Below, piece after piece: positions 7,732 through 15,518 of a stretch of 64,000 bases of DNA. Source of the DNA: Saccharolobus caldissimus (GTDB lineage: Archaea; Thermoproteota; Thermoprotei_A; Sulfolobales; Sulfolobaceae); contig NZ_AP025226.1 in assembly GCF_020886315.1 (NCBI RefSeq), positions 2,692,001 through 2,756,000 on the forward strand, in the 5' to 3' direction. The position numbers and the translations under genes were made by a program. Every line of letters starts with the position of its first letter. Positions within the stretch are counted from its first letter, which is position 1. Below the pieces are notes generated by a model. That model searched no databases and was not told where the DNA came from. It was given only the letters and a program-made list of their open reading frames with translations.

Positions 7732-9381
7732 ATGATATATAGGGTTAGGGCGGAACAAGGGTTATTAGTTCTTAACTTTGATGCTGAAGGGTATTATGCT
7801 GTTGATGATCACATGAACGCTTTAAACGCTTATGGTGAGAAAGATAAGCTTTATGTTAAAGTCGATTCCCCTACAAAATATGTTTACTTAATTAAGTTTA
7901 AAAAGAAAGGATACCCTAAGGATGATGTTTTCATGCCGATAGAATTTAAGGTGATCAAATATGAAGATTGCGAAAAAGCTGTTGAAATTAAGGAGTTTAA
8001 CGGCGTGCTAATAAATAACGAGAATAATAGTTCCGCATATTTATATTCAAAAAAGAAGTTAGATGCACCCTTTTACGTTGAAGTCAATTATTGTTATGAG
8101 GGTAAAGCGGATAATTTTCTAATAGGTTTATTCACCAATGAGGAACCTAATTCTTCTGCATTGTGTAACGGTAAGTTATTAGGAGGGTGTGAAAGATATT
8201 ACGCTAAAGGAAGTTATGCAATAGGTTTCGATCCAGTCTACTCTACAAAAAGTTTAATCTTTGTAGATAAGGACGGGTCGTGTTACGAGTATCATGTTAA
8301 TAAAGACCTTACTGGCTGTAACGTTATTAGGATTTATGCTCATAGTAATATGTTGTTTATAAGGGTTGATGAGTTCGAACTACCTCCTATTCCCGTGAAG
8401 GGAAAAAGTGAGGGTTTTATATACATTGTGGGGAATAGCGGTGCGTTGGCCTCAATTCAGAGGGTAAATTACGTGAGAGTTTATGAGGGGGAAATTCACG
8501 AAGTAAAGGGAATTGAAAAAGTAGGGTATAATGAGGTCGAGATAAGGAATTTTAGAGGGATAGAGTACGGTAAGCTTTACCTTGATAGGATTAATGTAAT
8601 TATAGGTGCAAATAATGCGGGGAAGACTACAATTTTAGATGCACTCTACTTACTCTCTGACCCATATCAGAAACCTCCTGGCTTTAAGAACTCTTTAGAA
8701 TTATTATCCTATTTGCATAACGTTAAGAAGGGTAATAAGTTCTTATATAGATTTTATAACACTGAGGTTTCTCCTAGAATAAAAGGGGACGAAATTGAGG
8801 TAGACATTAGCGAAATTTTTTCAAAGTCTGAGGAAGGGAGAAAAGAGATTAAGACTTTATACATGAGTTATAGGCTGATCCCTCGCTACTTGAAATTCAT
8901 TAAGGAGAATTGGGAGGAGATTTCCAATTACACAGAGATCTTTAGGGAGATTTTTGATGAGGTAAACGAAATAAGCAATGAAGAATATTTGACCATGAGT
9001 TTAGAACCCTTTGCAGGCGAATATACTTTCTATCTAATTAGAAAAGACGGAAAGAGAGTTAGACTTAATGATATAGGGGAAGGGATCAGAATATTTATAG
9101 TAAGTAGGATACTGTACGAATATTTAAAGCCTGGGCTTTTACTGTGGGATGATATCGAATCTCATTTAAATCCAGCATTATTGGGGAAAATTACCGCATG
9201 GTTTACCGATATCCCTTCTCAAGTAGTTGTTACTACGCATAACTTATATGTAGCATACGAGATATCTAAGGATGGTAAGTGTATAGCAGTTGATCTAAAG
9301 AACGGTCAATTGAAAGTTAAGGAGATTGAAGATTTAAAGAGATATCTCGATACCGGAATAGACCCGAGAAAAATAGTGTGA
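7732..9381 (+). CDS. OLD/AAA-type ATPase with N-terminal lectin-like domain
   Basis: A 549-residue protein in two halves. Residues about 1-260 are beta-rich and look like a concanavalin/LamG-type jelly roll, with DAPFYVEVNYCYEGKADNF and later VNYVRVYEGEI closing the fold. Residues about 268-549 are an OLD/AAA-type ATPase: EIRNFRGIEYGKLYL, Walker A GANNAGKTT (292-300, K298), signature-like LNDIGEGIR (445-453), Walker B LLLWDDIESHLNP (469-481; D473, D474, E476) and H-loop VVTTHN (H503). All motifs look intact. The next gene begins directly after its stop. The pairing with a TOPRIM-like protein recalls defence systems such as PARIS or OLD-type nucleases, but the N-terminal fusion is not one I know. 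The role is inferred. Confidence 0.75.
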   Translation: MIYRVRAEQGLLVLNFDAEGYYAVDDHMNALNAYGEKDKLYVKVDSPTKYVYLIKFKKKGYPKDDVFMPIEFKVIKYEDCEKAVEIKEFNGVLINNENNSSAYLYSKKKLDAPFYVEVNYCYEGKADNFLIGLFTNEEPNSSALCNGKLLGGCERYYAKGSYAIGFDPVYSTKSLIFVDKDGSCYEYHVNKDLTGCNVIRIYAHSNMLFIRVDEFELPPIPVKGKSEGFIYIVGNSGALASIQRVNYVRVYEGEIHEVKGIEKVGYNEVEIRNFRGIEYGKLYLDRINVIIGANNAGKTTILDALYLLSDPYQKPPGFKNSLELLSYLHNVKKGNKFLYRFYNTEVSPRIKGDEIEVDISEIFSKSEEGRKEIKTLYMSYRLIPRYLKFIKENWEEISNYTEIFREIFDEVNEISNEEYLTMSLEPFAGEYTFYLIRKDGKRVRLNDIGEGIRIFIVSRILYEYLKPGLLLWDDIESHLNPALLGKITAWFTDIPSQVVVTTHNLYVAYEISKDGKCIAVDLKNGQLKVKEIEDLKRYLDTGIDPRKIV

Positions 9382-9942
9382 GTGAAATTGAGGGTCATAC
9401 TTTTATCCGATCTTGAGGGTGAACTGAATAAGATAAGGAGAGAACTTAATAGGCATAGGATAAGAATTAATTTCGTTAAGCTAAGTAATATTGATCGCAT
9501 GGACTCTCTAGTAGTATTTCTTAATGGTGAGAGAGATTTCAGAGTATTTACGGTTTTATCTGCATTATACACAAGTTGTAGCAAAACAATAGCTATAATT
9601 AAGAACGTTAGGGGAATAGATAACTGGAGAAATGCGCTTAACGATATTAACGACGATATATTAAGAAAGACGGACACAATTGCATTTATAGGAGATATTG
9701 ATAATAATGAGAGATATAATAGATTAGTACAAAGCTTACGAAATATAGATGTAAGGATGGAATCACCTACCGAAGAATTTTTCAAATTTAATGAGCGGAA
9801 TAGGAAGATCATATTAACTTACAACGGAAATTTAAATGATAAAAGGTTCTCCAGCCATGAAATCAAGGAAGATATTATAAGATTTTTTGAGAATCTTGAT
9901 GAGACTAAATACTTAATTAATAAGTGCCTTACAAGCCATTAG
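9382..9942 (+). CDS. TOPRIM-like partner of the ATPase (possibly truncated)
   Basis: A 186-residue protein starting with GTG immediately after the ATPase TGA, so the two are translationally linked. VVFLNGERDFRVF (E50) and IAFIGDIDNNE (D105, D107) are placed like the Glu and Asp-x-Asp motifs of TOPRIM nucleases; this match is by eye and weak in overall similarity. The frame ends at a TAG (9940-9942), but the same frame then stays open for 58 more codons with normal-looking protein sequence. The ancestral protein was therefore probably about 245 residues. A TnpB element begins about 20 bases after the extended frame. Function as the nuclease effector of the operon is a hypothesis. Confidence 0.55.
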   Translation: MKLRVILLSDLEGELNKIRRELNRHRIRINFVKLSNIDRMDSLVVFLNGERDFRVFTVLSALYTSCSKTIAIIKNVRGIDNWRNALNDINDDILRKTDTIAFIGDIDNNERYNRLVQSLRNIDVRMESPTEEFFKFNERNRKIILTYNGNLNDKRFSSHEIKEDIIRFFENLDETKYLINKCLTSH

Positions 9943-10119
9943 AATGTAGATCCTAAGGAACTATATAGGTCTTGCATCATTAGAGAATATGAGAAGCTGA
10001 AGAGCGGAGACGAAATTTTAGAAAACGTTGATAGGTTGTTAATGCATTTAATGATTGTCTATAAAGAGATTGCTATGAATGTATTTTACAGATTTAAGAA
10101 AGTACTAGATTCAATATAA
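9943..10119 (+). pseudogene. In-frame continuation beyond an amber codon
   Basis: Directly after the TAG at 9940-9942 the same frame reads 58 sense codons and ends with TAA at 10117-10119. The peptide contains ELYRSCIIREYEKLKSGDE and VYKEIAMNVFYRFKKVLD, a regular helical pattern that looks like real protein rather than chance. There is no obvious separate start codon with a ribosome site. The simplest reading is that a single nonsense change cut off the C-terminal helical part of the TOPRIM-like protein. Confidence 0.6.
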
Positions 10120-10204
10120 ACATTTTATGGGAATTTTAAAGCCGTAGTCAGCAGTTTCCGATAAACCGTAAAATTTATATTATTTCATCATAAACTATTA
10201 TACA

Positions 10205-10278
10205 ATGCTAAGACTTAAAGAAGTATGCCAACGCTTAGGGATATGGTGAAGAAGTGTGTTGAGGAACTTAAGAATTAA
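10205..10278 (+). pseudogene. Remnant of an IS607-like tnpA
   Basis: Upstream of tnpB, ATG at 10205 opens MLRLKEVCQRLGI before a TGA. That peptide looks like the start of the HTH domain of IS607-type serine recombinases. In another frame MVKKCVEELKN (within 10225-10278) runs into the tnpB start, overlapping it by 23 bases, which is how tnpA genes usually end in this family. Together these look like the first and last codons of tnpA fused by an internal deletion. The same sequence is present in copy 1. The assignment rests on short peptides only. Confidence 0.45.
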
Positions 10279-11551
10279 ATCATTCCAACCAGAAGAAGAA
10301 TACATTTACCTAACTTACTCCTTGAAGAACGATAAGAAGGAGGAGAGCAAAGTATTACTAGAAAACTACAAAGTCCTACTACAGAAAGCATTAGACTGGT
10401 TATGGGATAGAACTAGGATAGAGAGAAAAGAAGTGAAGAAGGGTAAGAAAGTCATCACAAAGGTCAAAATAAAATTACCTAAGAAAAAGGAAGTATACAA
10501 GACGTTGAGAGACGAGTTAGAGAAGATCAACGTTCTGGCTTCCCACTATGTGGATAAGGCAATAAGTGATGCTTACTCAATCCTAAAGTCGTGGAAGAGG
10601 AGGGCTGAGAAGGGGCAAGCATCATTAAGGAAACCTAGACTGAAGAAGGTTTACGTTAGGGTAAAATCAACACTTAGGAAGGTTGAGGGTGAGAGCGTTA
10701 GGATTACTGTAAGACCTTACGAGTACATTACCTTCTCTTGGTCTCACAAATGGTTTTCAAGAAGAGTTAAAGGGCTTGAACTAGGTGAGCCCATAATTAA
10801 GGAGGATATCGTATATCTACCATTTCGTTATAAGTTACCTTGGTTTACTCCCATAGATTTCCTAGCAATTGATAGTAACTTGTACACATTAGACGCTTAT
10901 GATGGAGAGAAGTTCGTTACATTTTCCTTGAAGGAGTTGTACAGCATAAAGTATGGGATGGAGTTGAAGAGGGGTAGAATACAACGTTTTGCTTCAAAGC
11001 ACGGTAGGAAGGGGAAGGAGTTGTTGAGGAAATATTCTCATAGAGAGAGGAACCGTGTGCTGGATTATGTTCACAAGTTTGTGAATAAGTTGCTGGAGAT
11101 GTATCCCATTACGATGTTTGCTGTTGAGAAGTTGAATAAGCAAGAGATGTTTAGGGATGCTAATGATTCCCTTTCTAAGAAGATTTCCAAGACTGTCTGG
11201 AGGACAATTCACCGCGTGTTAAAATACAAGGCCCCACTTTACGGTTCATTCGTTAAGGAGGTTAACCCGCACCTCACATCTAAGTCCTGCCCCAGATGTG
11301 GATGGGTTTCCCGAAAGGTTGGCAGGACTTTTAGGTGTGAGAAGTGTGGGTTAACCTTGGACAGACAGCTAAATGCGTCTCTTAATATCTACCTCAAGAT
11401 GTGCGGGTTTCCCCACACCCGTGATATTCCACGGGTGTGGGTTGGGGTTACCCCGCTAAAGGGGCGGAGGAGGATGAGTGGGGCATTGCCCCGTGACTCT
11501 GGTGAAGTCCAACGGCTGAGGATTGATATTAAATATCATGAAATCCTATGA
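10256..11551 (+). CDS. tnpB: TnpB RNA-guided nuclease family protein, copy 2
   Basis: A 431-residue TnpB. RuvC acidic residues D206 (FLAID) and E291 (FAVEKL) are present. The third motif is LDRQLNAS (D369, Q371, N373), so the position usually held by the catalytic Asp two residues before Asn is Gln. The zinc ribbon is complete (C345, C348, C361, C364). GTG at 10256 is the start; the short upstream frames belong to the tnpA remnant. Compared with copy 1 it has an extra Gly-Arg after FASKH and Val, Lys, Val, Lys at four positions where copy 1 has Asn, Arg, Ile, Glu. The element's 3' end downstream would supply the guide RNA. Confidence 0.9.
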   Translation: MLRNLRIKSFQPEEEYIYLTYSLKNDKKEESKVLLENYKVLLQKALDWLWDRTRIERKEVKKGKKVITKVKIKLPKKKEVYKTLRDELEKINVLASHYVDKAISDAYSILKSWKRRAEKGQASLRKPRLKKVYVRVKSTLRKVEGESVRITVRPYEYITFSWSHKWFSRRVKGLELGEPIIKEDIVYLPFRYKLPWFTPIDFLAIDSNLYTLDAYDGEKFVTFSLKELYSIKYGMELKRGRIQRFASKHGRKGKELLRKYSHRERNRVLDYVHKFVNKLLEMYPITMFAVEKLNKQEMFRDANDSLSKKISKTVWRTIHRVLKYKAPLYGSFVKEVNPHLTSKSCPRCGWVSRKVGRTFRCEKCGLTLDRQLNASLNIYLKMCGFPHTRDIPRVWVGVTPLKGRRRMSGALPRDSGEVQRLRIDIKYHEIL

Positions 11552-11900
11552 AGCCCAAACCCCTTTAACTTCCTAGTGAAGAATATAATTCTCATTTCAA
11601 ACTTTTCCTAATTTTTAACGTCTGATGAAAGAGGATTTCGAAAATTTAAACTAGGTTTTAGATGAATAAAAATTTCGATCTTCAAATCGGGAACAGAATT
11701 TATAATCAGTTTACGCCTAAAAATCTTCTCTTTCAATATATCAATAGTCTTAACCTTTAAATGTAACTTTATATTAAGTTTAACTTATAAAGTTAGCGAT
11801 TAGTTATAAGAGTATGATGTTCAGTAATAAATCTTTCAGTTAAACTTCAAGCATAGCGATAGTTAAGATTATTACGTGGGTCCTTTCAATCTATATAAGT

Positions 11901-12026
11901 GATAGTGTCACATTCAGGTATAAGTTCATACTTTATAGAAGGTATTTCTGAGAATCTGAGCTAGGCTATACTCTATATAGAGAATTTCCCTATTTAATAA
12001 ATTTGTAGCTTAATGATGACACTATC
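11901..12026. mobile_element. MITE with ISC796-like ends, copy A (126 bp)
   Basis: It starts gatagtgtcacattcaggta and ends taatgatgacactatc. The outer ends match the terminal repeats of the ISC796 element at 39991-40786, which begin gatagtgtcgtcattagggt. The interior tgagaatctgagcta and atagagaattt are shared with copy B at 51719-51847. It encodes nothing and no clear target duplication is left. It looks like a non-autonomous derivative that an ISC796-type transposase could mobilise. Confidence 0.7.
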
Positions 12027-12102
12027 AAATTAAGATAGCACACTTACTTCATTTTATTTCCTTATTCTTTTCTTTCAACTAATTCAATGAAATTGGAAAA
12101 TA

Positions 12103-12110
12103 TTTATAAG
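12103..12110 (+). promoter_or_regulatory. TATA box of the thermopsin-type gene
   Basis: The sequence tttataag lies about 26 bases before the ATG at 12132, the standard distance for a leaderless Sulfolobus gene. Confidence 0.55.
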
Positions 12111-12131
12111 TAAATCATCAATTCAACTTTC

Positions 12132-13805
12132 ATGCTTAAGCTCATTCCTTTTCTTCTCCTTCTTTCCTTACCCTCTTTAGTTGTGATCTCACTCCCTACC
12201 GGTATATCAGTTTTTAACGGTCCTATATATACTAATTCAGTGTTAGGATTTGTAAATATAACTTCCTTATTAGCTTATAACTCGTCTGCAAAGAACCTTC
12301 AAGTTCCATTATATGGAGCATCGTTACAGTTAAATGTAATGCTAGTTGCAAATTCAACCAACGGGGAATATTACTTTTGGTTACAGAATGTTGCGGATTT
12401 CATAACTAATGAAAGTCAATTCTTTTTCGGAGATAACGTTTGGAACACTACGTCTCCCTTCGCTGGAGTAAGTAATATAACTGGAAGAGGAAGCGTATAT
12501 AGTACTAATACCCCACTTTACCACTCCTCCTATTACGCCTATTCAACGAATATTACAAATTATACGTTACCCTTTTCATTCTATTTGATAATAAACGAAA
12601 GTTATAACATAAGTGGTGTTAAAGTGAGTTTTGGTTATGTGATTTTGCAAAATGGTAAATTATTGCCTCCTAATCCTGTCTTTTACGATAACGTTTTCAT
12701 TCCAGTAAGTGGGATAATTTCAGCTTCTATAGTAGTTGCTAATCAAACAACCCCTAACATTACAATTGGGTTAACTACTTATGTAGGCAATTATTTGGAT
12801 GCTGAGTTAGTTTGGGGAGGTTTTTCAAATGGGGAGATAACGACGTTCATTAAAATGTCCTCTTTACTAGCCTTATACTACATGAAAGACGGTAACTGGG
12901 TGCCGTTTTCTGAAGTATACACTTACGGGCTAAATACTGCTGAGTCCTCAACTAATTTACACGTGACTATATACAAAAACGGTGATGCCTATGTAACTAT
13001 TGGTAAACCAGATTACGGGTTACTTACGAGTAATTTCAATCCATCAATACCAGGCTTTTTATTTCTTAACATAAGTAGTAAAATACCATTTATTATAAAC
13101 GGGAGTTTAACTGATAACTTTACTGGGTATGTAAATTCATTAATAAGACTGAGATTTTACGATAATTATTCAATTAATTCCACTTCCTTTGCATTACTTA
13201 ACGGCAGTTATCCCAGCTTAATTTACCCAACTAATTGGTTTAAAAATCTTACAATAAACCCAGAATACGCCTATTACTATTTGATAAGAGTTAACTCTCC
13301 AATTCCAGTTATTGCAAATGTTAATGGCAAATTAGTGAGGTTAAATTCATCAAACTGGTTAGTACAAGGTTCCTTAATAAGAATTATTAATTATACGTAT
13401 TATAATAACAGCAATGAAAGGATAATAATAGTGTCGATCTACCCTTCAACTTCGCTAAAAATAATGGAACCTACACTAATAAATATTACAACTATAACCC
13501 AGTATAGAGTAAATGTTAAATCTAATATTCCAGTTTTTATTTTAGAAAATGGTGAAAAATTTAAATTAAATGGTTCGATATGGGTTAATAAAGGTACTAA
13601 TATGACTTTAGTAGCTAATATACCATTTTACTATATAGGTAAATTCATAGGAACTTATAACGTATCTCCAGGGCAGAGTGTTTTAGTTAATGGACCTATT
13701 AACGAGAGTTTAGTTCTTTATCCTAACATACCTATAATAATAATTATCTTACTTATACCATTAATAATACTAGCACTTGTAATTATTAAAAAAATAGTTA
13801 ACTAA
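12132..13805 (+). CDS. Thermopsin-family (A5) secreted acid protease
   Basis: A 557-residue secreted protein. A hydrophobic signal peptide covers about residues 1-23. The body is rich in Asn, Ser, Thr and Tyr with many N-glycosylation sequons. The thermopsin core is recognisable in [20 protein letters not shown] and [20 protein letters not shown], with VWN shortly after. A C-terminal membrane segment (about 530-553) followed by KKIVN anchors it to the outside of the cell. Thermopsins are pepsin-insensitive acid proteases of thermoacidophiles. It is convergent with the PQQ-repeat gene, ending two bases from it, and close to a sedolisin-type protease, so this stretch serves extracellular protein degradation. 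The catalytic residues of the family are not known to me. Confidence 0.8.
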   Translation: MLKLIPFLLLLSLPSLVVISLPTGISVFNGPIYTNSVLGFVNITSLLAYNSSAKNLQVPLYGASLQLNVMLVANSTNGEYYFWLQNVADFITNESQFFFGDNVWNTTSPFAGVSNITGRGSVYSTNTPLYHSSYYAYSTNITNYTLPFSFYLIINESYNISGVKVSFGYVILQNGKLLPPNPVFYDNVFIPVSGIISASIVVANQTTPNITIGLTTYVGNYLDAELVWGGFSNGEITTFIKMSSLLALYYMKDGNWVPFSEVYTYGLNTAESSTNLHVTIYKNGDAYVTIGKPDYGLLTSNFNPSIPGFLFLNISSKIPFIINGSLTDNFTGYVNSLIRLRFYDNYSINSTSFALLNGSYPSLIYPTNWFKNLTINPEYAYYYLIRVNSPIPVIANVNGKLVRLNSSNWLVQGSLIRIINYTYYNNSNERIIIVSIYPSTSLKIMEPTLINITTITQYRVNVKSNIPVFILENGEKFKLNGSIWVNKGTNMTLVANIPFYYIGKFIGTYNVSPGQSVLVNGPINESLVLYPNIPIIIIILLIPLIILALVIIKKIVN

Positions 13806-13806
13806 G

Positions 13807-15417
13807 TTAAGAAAAATCACTCCATGCGGGATATATAGTATTTAGAGGAATAGCTAATACCCAACCGTAGCTATTAGATACGAACATCGTACTTCCCGCA
13901 ATTACTGGGTTCACTATTCCAAATCTTCCACCTACATAATACATCGATAATATTTTGCCGTTATGCGGATTTATTACGTATATGTATTCCCCAGCAGCTA
14001 CCCATAATAGACCGTGATAGTAGGTTGGGCTACCTCTTGGTCCTCCTGGAAATTCAGGAGGTATTCCTAAAGACGGTAATCTAGTTTCCCATAATATTTT
14101 TCCAGTAAATAGGTTTACAGCAGCAACGCTGCCAAGTGAAGGTATTCCAACGTATACGGTATCATTATATATCATTGGAATTCCTCCTTTAAATGCAGGT
14201 GGAGTATATCCTCTACCTAAGTTAATCACCCATAATACCTTACCGTTAGTTGCGTTAACTGCTAGAAGCATTGTGTCTACAGTTCCATTGGGCTCAGCAT
14301 TAGCTACAGTGCTTTGAATTACTATACCGTATCGCTGTGAAACTGCTGGAGGAACATCTCCCATTCCAGTATTATAAGGTTTATTAGGAGCAGGTAATGT
14401 AGCGTTCCAAACTTCATTTCCGTTAAGTCCATTAACGGCTATTAATAGCCCATAAGGTGAAGATAAGGAGGTGAAACCTCCTATGAATATTGGAGTTCCA
14501 TTGGGTAATATATAATAATTAACGCTACTCATACTAGCGAAAAGCCCTTTAAACCTATCCATCCATATTACTTGTCCAGTAGTTGCGTTAACTCCTACAA
14601 AACACCCAGCTCCAGTGGTATATGCTAAAATTCCGTTATATACTGCAGGTGCTGGCATAGCTTCACCCATTGTAAATCTCATCCACAATAAAACTCCATC
14701 AGTAGCGTTAAAGGCATATATTGCTCCATAGCCCATTCCTCTTACGATCTGATCATATTGCCCTTTTTCATAATGGACAAAATTTGCGAAATTAAACCCT
14801 ACATCTCCTACTGTTACGAATACTATATCGTTCCAAACTATGGGATTATTCATAGCATAACTCGCTAAACCAGTAGCATACCATATCACATTACCCGTTA
14901 ATGGATTTATAGCAAATATACTACCTGGTAAACTATCCATTTCTACAAACAATTCGTTATCCGCTAATGTAACTCCTAATGGTTGGCCTACCATTTGAGT
15001 TAGCATCACTAACGCTTTTTTAACTCCCATTATATTGGCTGCTGGTAATTGAGTTGGTGGAGTTGTTAGAGGTATTGAGACACCACCAGCTATTTGTGCT
15101 GCTGGTAATTCCCACGAAACTCCTATGTTAAGAGACGTGCAAGTAGTATTCACTACTGCGTTATGAGTTTGCTGAAAGTTGCTAACTGTCCATTCTGAGG
15201 GAAAACCCATGTTTGCTCCAGTAGCATTTCCTGGATAATATACAACTTTTAACTGATATGGGAAGTAAGTTCCATTGTACTGCGTATAGATCGTTACTAT
15301 AGGTTTTTGATAATTTTCAGTACTCACTATACCTGAAGTTATATTCAGCATAAAAAATATAGAAGATATTATAGTTATACTAAGTAATATTGTCGCAATT
15401 ATTTTTAGCTTATTCAT
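13807..15417 (-). CDS. Secreted PQQ-repeat beta-propeller protein
   Basis: A 536-residue protein with an N-terminal signal anchor (about residues 5-27). It has repeated beta-propeller blades of the PQQ enzyme type: IFAINPLTGNVIWYA, IYAFNATDGVLLWMR, FVGVNATTGQVIWMD, LIAVNGLNGNEVWNA, LLAVNATNGKVLWVI, VAAVNLFTGKILWET and IYVINPHNGKILSMY. At least seven blades are visible. Such proteins may be quinoprotein dehydrogenases or structural propellers; the metal and cofactor ligands cannot be confirmed by eye. It lies outside the membrane. The gene is on the same strand as, and downstream of, the sedolisin-type protease gene, about 100 bases away. Confidence 0.8.
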   Translation of the reverse strand: MNKLKIIATILLSITIISSIFFMLNITSGIVSTENYQKPIVTIYTQYNGTYFPYQLKVVYYPGNATGANMGFPSEWTVSNFQQTHNAVVNTTCTSLNIGVSWELPAAQIAGGVSIPLTTPPTQLPAANIMGVKKALVMLTQMVGQPLGVTLADNELFVEMDSLPGSIFAINPLTGNVIWYATGLASYAMNNPIVWNDIVFVTVGDVGFNFANFVHYEKGQYDQIVRGMGYGAIYAFNATDGVLLWMRFTMGEAMPAPAVYNGILAYTTGAGCFVGVNATTGQVIWMDRFKGLFASMSSVNYYILPNGTPIFIGGFTSLSSPYGLLIAVNGLNGNEVWNATLPAPNKPYNTGMGDVPPAVSQRYGIVIQSTVANAEPNGTVDTMLLAVNATNGKVLWVINLGRGYTPPAFKGGIPMIYNDTVYVGIPSLGSVAAVNLFTGKILWETRLPSLGIPPEFPGGPRGSPTYYHGLLWVAAGEYIYVINPHNGKILSMYYVGGRFGIVNPVIAGSTMFVSNSYGWVLAIPLNTIYPAWSDFS

Positions 15418-15518
15418 GGGTAAATTTTTATTTTAATAGCTAATAAACCAAACGGCTTTTTAAACCTTTTATTTTATTAATCTTTAATAAACGATATTAA
15501 CAAATATAAAAAAATAAC

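Larger units (their letters stand above)
10141..11563 (+). mobile_element. Solo TnpB element, copy 2 (1423 bp)
   Basis: This is the longer twin of the element at 1450-2866, with the same ends. The left flank is attttaaa and the right flank tttaact, so no target duplication is evident. It carries a tnpA-like remnant (10205-10278) and an intact tnpB. It landed just behind the ATPase operon. The near identity of the two copies points to recent movement, probably with a recombinase supplied in trans. Confidence 0.85.
11564..12131. other. AT-rich intergenic region with a MITE
   Basis: No gene is seen. Bases 11901-12026 are a miniature inverted-repeat element (see its own entry). The rest is plain AT-rich DNA; the last 30 bases are the promoter of the thermopsin-type gene. 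Confidence 0.5.

Noticed and set aside
9306-9812. Minus-strand frame of 168 codons across the ATPase/TOPRIM junction
   Set aside because: It is antisense to two genes in one operon, and its hydrophobic sequence comes from the reverse of Lys/Asn/Asp-rich codons.
9940-9942. Pyrrolysine at the amber codon
   Set aside because: Sulfolobales are not known to have the pyrrolysine system; a nonsense change is simpler.
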